Position numbers and translations under genes: made by a program. Below, piece by piece: positions 1 to 7,370 of a stretch of 15,211 nt of DNA. Position 1 is the stretch's first letter, and each line of letters begins with the position of its first letter. Where the stretch lies: positions 1-15,211 of the forward strand of contig JADGJG010000631.1 in the NCBI GenBank assembly GCA_027596195.1, in the 5' to 3' direction. Below the pieces are notes generated by a model, which did not search any database, was not told the DNA's origin, and was given only the letters and a program-made list of their open reading frames with translations. The DNA is from Podochytrium sp. JEL0797. Lineage: Eukaryota > Chytridiomycota > Chytridiomycetes > Chytridiales > Chytriomycetaceae.

Positions 1-235
1 GACCGGGTTCATACCATTCAACGTGGGCCACTCAGCCGCCCCATACGCACTCACCATCACCCTTTTCCCCGCCGAATGGAACGCGTTGACGTACGATTGT
101 CGCGTGGCAGCGTCCAAATTCGTCCAAGAAACAGCCGTGTCCCACGCGCCTTGGTCGAGCCAGAACCCAATGTTGACAATGTTCGTCGTTGGCGTACATT
201 GGGTCCTAAGTTAGCAGCGTTGAAGGTGCTGGCGG
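1..235 (-). pseudogene. 5'-truncated second copy of the GH18 chitinase catalytic exon
   Basis: Positions 1-180 match 1564-1743, inside the catalytic exon of the chitinase to the right, with six base differences. All six fall at third codon positions and are silent, so the 60 encoded residues are the same as in the complete gene. Beyond 180 the match weakens. A 5-nt deletion near 190-200 breaks the frame, and a stop follows when the chitinase frame is read upstream. Similarity fades near 235, and no linker, chitin-binding module or signal peptide is found to its right. The copy runs off the left edge, so the DxDxE site would lie outside the window. It may be a decaying duplicate, or the inner part of a paralogue with a different 5' end. 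Copy status is certain; pseudogene status is inference. Confidence 0.7.
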
Positions 236-421
236 GAGGAGCAGTTGCAGTTTTCCGAGAAAAAAATCAAGTCGTTTTAGCTGCTGCAGACTCCCAAGAG
301 TGGTTGGGAATCGCGCGTTCGAGTCTGTTATAGTTCCCAAGGTTCTAAAGCCTTCAAAAGACGCGAGCTCTCCAACTTCGACAAGAATTGAGCGCCAAAG
401 AGGGAAACGTTTCGGAGACAA
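206..421 (-). pseudogene. Possible leucine-rich-repeat relic
   Basis: The minus strand reads open for 71 codons. The middle contains FPTTLGSLQQLKRLDF followed by GKLQ and LLPPAPSTL, which resembles the plant-type repeat IPxxLGxLxxLxxLDLSxNxLxGxIPxxLxxL. The part before it (LVEVGELASFEGF) looks like a worn preceding repeat. Key positions of the consensus (the Asn after LxL and the Gly before IP) are lost. The frame overlaps the end of the chitinase-exon copy at 206-235, in a different frame. It is best read as a worn fragment of an LRR gene fused to a chitinase fragment. Chance resemblance cannot be excluded over this length. Confidence 0.3.
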
Positions 422-838
422 CTAGTCGACAAGATTCTTGCAGTGCATCATGTGTGTGGAGGGAAGTCGTGTGCCCCAGCGGAGGTCTGGACCAGGGGGT
501 CCCGGAAAACGTACTAATAGGTGGCACTCTGGTGTGTGGAGAAGCTGTCTGCCAGGTTTTCTCTTGGGTGCTGCAACACAATATTTTGCTCAACCATCAT
601 TTTTGCTTCTCCCCCCTGCAAGGGTGAGTTTGGCGAAGCTCGCCGTGTTGTTGGGGAGTCAACGCGTCTCAATATACTTTTGACGCTATTTACGCGCTTA
701 GAATGGTGCTGCACCCAAGCTGTCGTCTATACCTTGTAATAGTTCTTTGGTACATGTTGGTGGGAGGTACTTATCCAGTTTCTAATCCCTTTTAATCGAA
801 TTCTTTGTAAAAAAATCTATAAAAACTTCCAAAAAATT
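422..838. other. Intergenic, 3' side of the chitinase gene
   Basis: No supported gene. Open frames here are short, low in recognisable features and overlap each other on both strands. The A/T-rich part at about 735-838 lies directly behind the chitinase stop codon (minus strand) and is where its 3' UTR and polyadenylation site should be. Confidence 0.5.
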
Positions 839-2326
839 TCACAACGACGCGCCCACCTGCGCAATCCAAGACCCCGCCGTATCCAACGTAAACTGCCACC
901 CCATCACACCTGCATCCCATCCTTGCGCCTTGGCCTGCGCAATACACGTGGCCAACGAGGCGGGCGCCATGTATCCCGTGTTGGACGCACCAGCCGGCGT
1001 GATGGGTTTCCCAATCACGATTTTGTTGAGCGGGATACCCTTGGCTGCGATTTCAAACACGGAGGTTCCGGGCCAGTCGCCGCCGGATTTGGTCAAGAGG
1101 GTGGCGCAGGTGTCGTCTAAAAAACGATTTGGGCGAATCAGTAAGTTTTAGGAAACAAGAATACAGAGCAGGTAGCAGGCGTACATGCTGTGTTGGCTCC
1201 TTGGTTATAAAATTGGATATTGTGCCAGTCGATCATGGATCCCACTGCCTTGTCAACAGCGAGGTACGCGCCGTGCGGGTAGATGCTCGTGTTGTTTGTA
1301 AAGTACGGAGCTTGTGGGGCGTGAGAAATAGAGTATTGCGGGCTTGGGAGCAACGGACGCAGGGTCTGCATGAACGTGATCAACCACGCTTCACCCGTGC
1401 CAGCGTCCATACTGTGTTTGAGTAAAAAAACGCGTCAATAAAAAATTGAAGGTAAAAAAGAGGCATGCCCCGCAGTCCCTCACCTGTTGTTGTCCTCCCA
1501 ATCGATATCCGCGCCATCAAACTGATACTTTTTCACAAACGCAGCCAAATTCTGTGCTCTCGTGACCGGGTTCATACCATTCAACGTGGGCCACTCAGCC
1601 GCCCCATACGCACTCACCATCACCCTTTTCCCCGCCGAATGGAACGCGTTGACGTACGATTGCCGCGTGGCAGCGTCCAAATTCGTCCACGAAACGGCCG
1701 TGTCCCACGCACCTTGGTCAAGCCAGAATCCAATGTTGACAATGTTGTAGTCGTTGTTGGCGTACCCTGGGACAGCGAGGTTCGCGGCGGTTAAGGCGCC
1801 GGCCGTGTTGTCAATGTAAATGACTTTTTTGATGGCGGGGAGAGGGGGGGCAGGAATGTTTCCGGAAGCGGCGGTGGTGGTGGCGGGAGTAGTGGATGCG
1901 GTTGTGACGGCGGCAGAGGTGGTTGTGACTGGGGGTGGTACGGCGGTGGTTTGAGTGGCTGCGGTAGTGGGGACAGCAGTCGCTTTGGTTTTGGAAAGAG
2001 TTGTAGCAGGCGTTTTGGTTGCAGCAGCTGTAGTGGCAGCAGTGGTGGCACCAGGAGCAGTGCCAGTCAAGCAACCAACATAGGAGCCGACCGTGCAATA
2101 AGTCCCGGAAGCACACGTCTGGACAGCGGACCAGCTCAACACGTTACCAGCCCCGTAAGAGCATTGTTGAACAGTCTGTCGGATGGAGAATTTTAATCAA
2201 TCGGTATAGTGGCAGAAAATGAAGAACGAATCTCACCTGTCCAGAGCATTGGTACGCTCCAAACGTGCAGGATTGGGCAGAAGCGAGAGACACAGCAACC
2301 ACGGAGAGGAGGGATTTGAGGAGCAT
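839..2326 (-). CDS. Secreted GH18 chitinase with N-terminal CBM19-like module
   Basis: Four exons: 2237-2326, 1484-2175, 1185-1411 and 839-1116. The introns are 61, 72 and 68 nt and the product is 428 residues. Residues 1-18 form a signal peptide ending ASA. Cys20, 27, 35, 51, 57 and 65 make a small chitin-binding module resembling CBM19. A Thr/Ala/Pro linker (about 70-143) is probably O-glycosylated. The GH18 barrel starts near residue 146. It carries the family signature FDGADIDWE, with D250, D253, D255 and the proton-donor E257. The end (GVMGWQFTLDT) is the usual last barrel strand. The enzyme should hydrolyse beta-1,4-GlcNAc links in chitin outside the cell, for wall remodelling or feeding on chitin. 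For the third intron I chose donor GTACGC at 1184 because it gives phase 1 and joins to TAYDTCATLLT, as expected for the family. The linker's low complexity makes its exact length the least certain part. Confidence 0.93.
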
Positions 2327-2737
2327 ATTTGGTTGAGCAGAAGGCGATGTGCTTGTGCATTCCTCGCCCCTTCCTTTTGAATGAAATTTGCGGGCTTGTT
2401 CCTTGCACGTGGCTGATCAGCCGGATGGGCAAGTGATTTTGTGCCACCCAGTCCAAGCATCTCAAAGCATGAATAATGCTCAGGGGTGAACATTGAGACT
2501 GTGCCAAAAACGTTCTCCAGGGGTTGGGTATCTGACATTCTCGTTCGCCATCCCTCTAATCCATTATCATTTCCCCAACCTTATCTGCCAAAAGATTCAT
2601 CAATCTGTCAGGTGTCACAAGGGATAATGGTTGGCACAAGTCAGCGACGCTGCTTGGATCCCAAAAAGGTTCCACTTTGGGCCGAACCCTTTGCTGGACC
2701 CAATGAAACGTCACAAGGCTGCTATTCGTGGCCAAAA
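2327..2737. other. Intergenic, 5' flank of the chitinase gene
   Basis: Upstream region of the chitinase (minus strand), up to the first tRNA-Ser. I see no clear TATA box and no gene. Plus-strand ORFs here have no recognisable content. Confidence 0.5.
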
Positions 2738-2819
2738 CGACAACGGCAGGACTTGAACCTGCGCTCCCAGAGGGAAATTGATTTCTAGTCAATCGCCTTA
2801 ACCACTCGGCCACGTTGTC
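2738..2819 (-). tRNA. tRNA-Ser(AGA), copy 1
   Basis: Class II tRNA of 82 nt without encoded CCA. The acceptor stem pairs GACAACG with CGTTGTC and the discriminator base is G. The anticodon loop CTAGAAA (anticodon AGA at 2784-2786, read on the minus strand) sits on the 5-bp stem ATTGA/TCAAT. A long variable arm (TTTCCCTCTGGGAGC region) is typical of tRNA-Ser, and the T arm contains GGTTCAAGTCC, the B box. No intron. A TTTT run (AAAA at 2734-2737) directly follows the 3' end as a Pol III terminator. It decodes UCU, and UCC if A34 becomes inosine. Confidence 0.97.
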
Positions 2820-3142
2820 ATGTATATTTTTTATAGAGAAGTGATATCCAAGCCATATCTTACATATCACTGCTTAAATTCTTGCATTAAGTTCAAAGTC
2901 CATCACGTCGTATAGCTGGCCCAGGGGATTCAGGAGCAAACAAACGCGCGGGACGGCACGTGATGCTTTGGTTCAGCCCTGCCCCAGAAGGCACCCTCCT
3001 TTGGGGTGAAATCAGGGAAGCTGTGAGTAGCAAGGCAGAGTTATTTAAATAAATAAATGTGCGAGAGTAAAAAACGCGTTAAATTGAGTTTTTTTTCTCT
3101 CTCTCCGCTCTTTCTCTCATGATGCAAAAAATAATGAAATGG
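2820..3142. other. Intergenic, no gene seen
   Basis: Upstream flank of tRNA-Ser copy 1. It contains a short A/T stretch (about 3040-3060) and a pyrimidine-rich run (about 3090-3120). No coding region or RNA gene is supported. Confidence 0.5.
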
Positions 3143-3181
3143 TGTGATACAAACAATTTTTGAACCGATCCGCCCCACTCC
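3143..3181 (-). pseudogene. Small relic of the paxillin-like gene's 3' end
   Basis: Positions 3160-3181 are identical over 22 nt to 5939-5960 in the last exon of the LIM gene. The adjoining 3143-3156 matches 5901-5914 with two mismatches (tgtgatacaaacaa versus tatgacacaaacaa). Between the two blocks about 20 nt of the LIM gene are missing, so the fragment cannot encode the LIM4 end. Order and orientation match the parent gene, which argues for one decayed copy rather than chance. Confidence 0.55.
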
Positions 3182-3843
3182 ACCCCCCCACGCAAGAAAA
3201 ACTCCCACAATGATCCGCTTTGCATTCGAATTCGCCTCATGCGATTGAAAAATCCTAAATTATATTGCGTTACAAGATCGGTGACTGCGCGCGTGCATTC
3301 GTGATGGCGGAATTGAGGAATACGACAGACGAGGCCCGCCGCATATAAAACACGCGCACACACATGTGCGTACGTGCCTATTGTTGGCCAACGACTTTCC
3401 AATTCGCGTGCGGATTCTCAATTTTTGATGCTGAAAAGGCGTGGAGACACGATGATTCTTATTGATACGCATATACATAGTTCGCGTACACACAATCTCA
3501 TGTCTACTCACACACCTTTTTCTTTTTCGCCCGTCACGTTAAGTTTGACACTCTCACGCAACAACACGTGGATTTGGTTCGAGACCGGACATGCGCCCAG
3601 TGAGCCCATGTTGTAGTGGATTCTCGCTGTTGTCTCGATAAGTCTCGTTTGCTGAGTCCACCGAAACGTCCCAAACTGGAACGATCAACTAAGACTGGAC
3701 CCTTGGACGCGGGAATAAATGATGATAATTGAAACGTCGCGCGGTGACCCATCCAGAGGCTGTTATAATTCATATAAAAAATGGAAAATGGTGGGGCCAG
3801 AGTGATGTTATTTTTAGGAGATTTTTCAAGATAACCATTTTTT
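3182..3843. other. Intergenic, no gene seen
   Basis: Several open frames of 60-107 codons overlap on both strands, but none shows a domain, plausible splice structure or consistent composition. A short alternating CA/TG stretch lies around 3350-3370. Read as non-coding. Confidence 0.45.
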
Positions 3844-4297
3844 GTGATGCGCCAGACGGCCAGTTTTTGGCTCTCTACCCATACTGGTTATTCGGAGGAG
3901 ATGCCACAGCGGTTGATGGGAGTGGTTGGTGTTGTTTTTATTTTGGCCACGGGGATGATGACCTTCAATAACATCCTCTCCTATTTCGTCCCGCCCATCT
4001 TTCTCGTAGATGGACCCTCAAATCTTCTCGGCGCGGATCCATGAGATCAACGACCATTTGGTCGCCCTAACTTACTTGTGCTTTCCAGTGATTGTTTTCC
4101 ACAACGCCATGAGGACGCACAAAAAGGCACTGAAAGATTTCATGGAGGGGTGGATGAGTGAGTTTTCGCCCGCTCGATCGCGAGGAGCGAATCACCGTCG
4201 CGGAATTCTTTTCAAGCCTTGGAGTGCGTTTTCAGATTGCGCCTATGGATTGGAGGGGAGAGAGTTGTTTTTTTGGTGTCAGAGCCATTACAGTTAA
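3844..4297 (+). pseudogene. Degenerate membrane-protein-like reading frames
   Basis: Two overlapping plus-strand frames have protein-like character. The first (3844-4044) carries a hydrophobic stretch, LMGVVGVVFILATGMM, then NNILSYFVPPIFL. The second (4010-4297) contains LVALTYLCFPVIVFHNAM followed by a basic stretch, RTHKKALKDF. Together they read like two transmembrane segments of one protein shifted by one frame. A CTAAC box about 17 nt before TTTCCAG (ending at 4088) looks like an intron end. However, joining it to the obvious GTAGAT donor at 4006 creates an immediate stop. I cannot build an intact gene. This may be a worn receptor- or transporter-like gene, or chance. Confidence 0.25.
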
Positions 4298-4624
4298 ACG
4301 CTCCGAATTCTAGGCGGCACATCCACGTATCACACGGGGAAAAGGAGGCCTTGCGATCCTCTTAACGATGAGGAGAATATAATTAAGTATAGTCTTCGAT
4401 CCTTATATAGTTAAGTATCGAAGGTAAAAGGGAGAGTGGGGTCAAAAGCGCAGATGGGAATTCTTTTTTTTCATTCACCCAGCTCGCTGGAGTGGAGATT
4501 GCGATTGCGTTGCCTCCAATTCAGGTTTCAAAGGACCCTCCCCCCCCTTCATCAAGCAAATTGATTGGGAGTAGCCACCAGGGGACTGTGGGAATACAAA
4601 AACACTCGCTGCAACACCAAATTT
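4298..4624. other. Intergenic, no gene seen
   Basis: Contains a short inverted repeat (CTTCGAT at 4394-4400, ATCGAAG at 4417-4423) overlapping a direct repeat TTAAGTAT (4383-4390, 4411-4418). No coding or RNA gene is supported. Confidence 0.45.
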
Positions 4625-4653
4625 GGGGGAGAGGAGGGGGGGGGGGGAAGGGG
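4625..4653 (+). other. G-rich tract with quadruplex potential
   Basis: The plus strand has runs of G5 (4625-4629), G12 (4636-4647) and G4 (4650-4653), separated by 6 and 2 nt. This satisfies a four-run G-quadruplex pattern because the G12 run can supply two runs. It lies about 80 nt beyond the Pol III terminator of tRNA-Ser copy 2. Function is unknown. Confidence 0.5.
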
Positions 4654-4679
4654 ATTGATGGTGCCTGTTCCCCACTTCG

Positions 4680-4749
4680 ACTCCCCAAAAACAAGGGTCA
4701 GCACGGGGACAACCCCGTTCCAACGAGATGATGGAAAAAACCGTCTACG
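4680..4749 (-). repeat. Duplicated 3' flank of tRNA-Ser copy 2
   Basis: This segment aligns with 5469-5546 next to tRNA-Ser copy 3. Shared blocks include AGGGxCAGCACGGGGAC, ACCCCG, CGAGAT and TACGCGAC, with small indels. The shared flank shows that copies 2 and 3 arose by duplication of a segment larger than the tRNA. Copy 1 does not clearly share it. Confidence 0.75.
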
Positions 4750-4831
4750 CGACAACGGCAGGACTTGAACCTGCGCTCCCAGAGGGAAATTGATTTCTAG
4801 TCAATCGCCTTAACCACTCGGCCACGTTGTC
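4750..4831 (-). tRNA. tRNA-Ser(AGA), copy 2
   Basis: Identical over all 82 nt to copy 1 at 2738-2819, with the same anticodon AGA, long variable arm and B box. A run of six T (AAAAAA at 4735-4740 on the plus strand) lies 9 nt past the 3' end as Pol III terminator. Confidence 0.97.
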
Positions 4832-5130
4832 ATGTCGATTGTAAAAGAACAAGGAAGTCAGAAAGCTTGCTGACGCCGTTAGCGTGGATAGAAAATGAAG
4901 TCATCCCCCCCCTTCAAGACTAAAAGTGCCGGGATCGCAAAACGATTGGTGCGGTTTTTGGTGATTGCGGCGCTATCCTTTCTGCGATAATAAAAAATGG
5001 GGGAAATGGGGGATTTGAAAGAACGGCCAAAACGTGAGGATCTCAGTCTGTATCTTGCACGAAAGCCAACCTCCTTACTCTCAATCAATAAAGTCTCCAG
5101 CTCGAACATCACGTCTATAGGACATTGCAG
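4832..5130. other. Intergenic, no gene seen
   Basis: Spacer upstream of tRNA-Ser copy 2. The overlapping ORFs on the two strands have no recognisable content. Confidence 0.4.
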
Positions 5131-5391
5131 TCAAGCTTCTTTGCACTGCAGCGGCGGCATTCCATCAACGCGAGTCACCTCCACCTCGACCCCATCGAGT
5201 TTGGAGCCACCAGCACTCTCCCTTCGCCGCTTCATGGCACTATCTAGCCACGGCCACGACTCAATGATGCGCCAAACTGCCTGTCAGCCAAATAAAAAAA
5301 TCAGTTTCGACAGCAAACGACGCCCCCACCTCTGCCAATACCACTCATAAATAACTCTTAAAAAAGCTACAACATCAGCAGCATTGAACAT
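5131..5391 (-). other. Unrecognised small ORF interrupted by one stop
   Basis: From ATG at 5391 the minus strand reads 35 residues beginning MFNAADVVAFLRVIYEWYW. It hits TGA (5284-5286), then continues in the same frame for another 50 residues (AVWRIIESWPWLDSAM, then a basic and acidic stretch) to a stop at 5131-5133. A pyrimidine-rich stretch ending GGCTGACAG sits exactly at the internal stop and looks like an intron acceptor. The best upstream GT (GTGGGG) gives the wrong phase for the downstream frame. It could be a small spliced gene, a gene broken by one nonsense change, or chance. No family is recognised. Confidence 0.22.
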
Positions 5392-5468
5392 GAAAAAAAA
5401 TCCGCCCCCTCTCCCTCCCCTTCCTTACGAGTAACCCCAACACGGGCATAATGTTCAGGGGCCGTTAA

Positions 5469-5546
5469 ACTCTCCAAAAACCACAAGGGCCAGCACGGGG
5501 ACAAACCCCGCTCCCCCGAGATAATCCAAAAAGCTATCATACGCGA
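5469..5546 (-). repeat. Duplicated 3' flank of tRNA-Ser copy 3
   Basis: Partner of 4680-4749, aligning through most of its length with small indels. It contains the T5 terminator (AAAAA at 5528-5532) of the neighbouring tRNA. Confidence 0.75.
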
Positions 5547-5628
5547 CGACAACGGCAGGACTTGAACCTGCGCTCCCAGAGGGAAATTGATTTCTAGTCA
5601 ATCGCCTTAACCACTCGGCCACGTTGTC
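5547..5628 (-). tRNA. tRNA-Ser(AGA), copy 3
   Basis: Identical over all 82 nt to copies 1 and 2, also on the minus strand. The T5 run at 5528-5532 lies 14 nt past the 3' end and should terminate Pol III. With copy 2 it belongs to a segmental duplication. Confidence 0.97.
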
Positions 5629-5671
5629 ATGTCATTTCATGAAGAAAAAGAAAGATCCAAAGCACAAGATA

Positions 5672-5741
5672 ACGTACAGTCTGGGCAGCAGGCACCAATT
5701 GATACCACGTACAGTCTGGGCAGCGGGCACCAATTGATACC
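5672..5741. repeat. Two-unit 35-bp tandem repeat
   Basis: Units 5672-5706 and 5707-5741 are head-to-tail and differ at one position (cagcAggc versus cagcGggc). Each begins ACGTACAGTCTGGGC and ends CAATTGATACC. The repeat lies between tRNA-Ser copy 3 and the 3' end of the paxillin-like gene. No function is evident. Confidence 0.9.
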
Positions 5742-5883
5742 AAAGTCGAAAAAATAGAATGTGTGGGACGGCACGAAGGGTCGGACGTAACTCTGGGCCG
5801 CACTGGAGCCATCACCAAGGCGCACTCCAACAGAGGTGCGATGTGGTGCATCCTAAGTATTAAGACGCGTTTCTTATTTAACT

Positions 5884-7171
5884 TCATCCAAACAACTTTG
5901 TATGACACAAACAACAATACGGATTCCCATTCTTGCTCTTGAACCGATCCGCCCCACTCCCTCCGGGCACCCCCGCTTGTCCCTTGTCAAAACTCTGCTT
6001 ACAAAACGTGCAAGCAAAACACCCGCGATGATACCTCTTTCCCAACGCATTCACACACGCCCCAATCACAACCTTGTCACACGCACAACAAACCGCATCT
6101 TGCATTTGGTAATAATGCATCTGACAGATGGGTTCCCCTCCCGATCCTTGGTAAAACTCGTTCGGGGAGAGAAGGAGGGTGCATCCGGGACGACTGCATT
6201 TGAAACAGTCGAGGTGGAAGACTTGGTCTTTGGAGACTTGAACGAGCGGGGTAACTGTGCCGTCTGCACTGCTGGTTCCCGTTTTCTTGCCACATCCGGC
6301 ACACGCCCGCGCGTAGAGGGACTCGTAGTCTGCGAGACAATACACTTTTCCTTGTTCCTCCACGAACCGCGTCGCGCTCGACAACTTGTCTCCGCAGTGC
6401 GAGCAAAAGAAGCAATCGGCGTGGAACGTTTTGCCCACTGCTTTCACACATGTGTCGACAATCGCGGTCGCGCAGTAGGCGCATGTTTCGGAAAAGAGGG
6501 CCGTGAAGCAGGGTTTACAGAAGGATGTGCCGTCCGTGTCGCGTTCAATGTAGAGAGTGCCTTTGAGGAGACGTTGGCAGGGTGGGTTTGCGCAGGTGAA
6601 GTGGGTGGGGTGGTAGGTGTGGCCGTGGGTGGTGGTGATGAAGGACGGGGTGGTGATGGCGTCGTGGCAGGTGTGGCAGATTTTTGGGGCGGAGGTGGGT
6701 GTTGGGGGTTGGTGGGTGAGGGGTGAGGGTTTGTGGAAGGCGGAGAGGGGGGTTTTGGGGGCATGGGGAGACAGGGTGGGGGAGGAGGGTGCTACTGCTG
6801 TGTGCGAGGTTGCGGATTCGGTTTCTGTTGGGGAAGGGGTATTGGACCCTGCCAGAGACGAGCCGGTGGATCCACAGAGGGTCGATTCGGAGGAATGGGG
6901 TGGTTCATTGGGAGGCGCGAGAGACGCGACAGCGGCGGGTCGTGTCACGAGTTTCTTGCGCGACTGGAAGATGGACTTGGCGCTTTTGGGGGCGGTGGTG
7001 GTGACAAAAACGGGGATTTCGGAGGGTATCGCAGGGGTGTCAGTTGCTTCCGTGGGTGGTGGCGCGGGCTGCGTCGACGCGGTTTCAAGATCGTTCAACA
7101 GCTGGTCTGGAGAACACGGAGTGAGATGCAGAAACAGGGCGCGTATCACACAAAGTACCGAGATCGTCCAT
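5884..7171 (-). CDS. Paxillin-like LIM protein with N-terminal LD motif
   Basis: Two exons, 7159-7171 (13 coding nt) and 5884-7106, with a 52-nt intron (GTACTT...CTCCAG); 411 residues. Splicing gives the start MDDLDQLLNDLE, a classical LD motif nearly matching that of animal paxillin. An unspliced reading would replace it with an unlikely 60-residue leader. A Pro/Ser/Thr-rich disordered stretch follows (about 13-145), then four LIM zinc domains (about 148-204, 213-265, 273-335 and 344-406), with the end KLFG close to the paxillin terminus. In LIM1 a His replaces the usual fourth Cys ligand (HPTHFTC), as paxillin LIM1 allows. LIM1 and LIM3 have a four-residue spacer between the later Cys pair. 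In fungi, paxillin homologues (Pxl1) act at the contractile ring and polarity sites. In animals they scaffold integrin adhesions. The role here is inferred. Confidence 0.93.
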
Positions 7172-7370
7172 GGCGGAATGGCGGATTGCGTGTCGCTGGC
7201 TCGAAACGCGCGACAATGAAAATTGCACGAACAAAGAAAAAGCAGAATGAAGGACCCATGAGAATAAGGAAAATCTTTTTCCATTCCCTCCTACGACCCT
7301 CAAATTAGTAATGGGGTTTTTAGAATTATAATATCATCTCCATTTTTGCATCCGCAATCACCCGCTTCGA
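7172..7370. promoter_or_regulatory. Shared divergent promoter region
   Basis: Only 199 bp separate the start codons of the paxillin-like gene (minus) and the Zn2Cys6 regulator (plus), so both 5' UTRs and core promoters must fit here. A short inverted repeat (GGAAAA-TCT-TTTTCC, about 7269-7283) lies near the middle. No clear TATA box is seen. Confidence 0.5.

Noticed and set aside
1160..1172. Alternative donor GTATTC for the third chitinase intron
   Set aside because: It gives phase 0, which does not fit the phase-1 acceptor at 1116; GTACGC at 1184 does and yields the family-like sequence.
2556..2870. Minus-strand ORF containing DNVAEWLRRLTRN
   Set aside because: This is a translation of tRNA-Ser copy 1, a well-known false protein call.
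3575..3590. B-box-like GGTTCGAGACC suggesting a fourth tRNA
   Set aside because: The T stem is weak and there is no A box, anticodon stem or acceptor stem around it.
3845..5283. Similar 20-nt stretches (about 3845 and 5264) both encoding AVWRI on the minus strand
   Set aside because: Three mismatches in 20 nt and no similarity beyond; too short to claim common origin.
5902..6726. 274-codon plus-strand ORF
   Set aside because: Antisense shadow of the LIM exon; composition follows the opposite strand's codons and the Zn-ligand pattern is on the minus strand.
7172..7284. 466-residue unspliced version of the paxillin-like protein
   Set aside because: It replaces the LD motif with a leader unlike any paxillin. 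The intron at 7107-7158 has good borders, and splicing gives MDDLDQLL.
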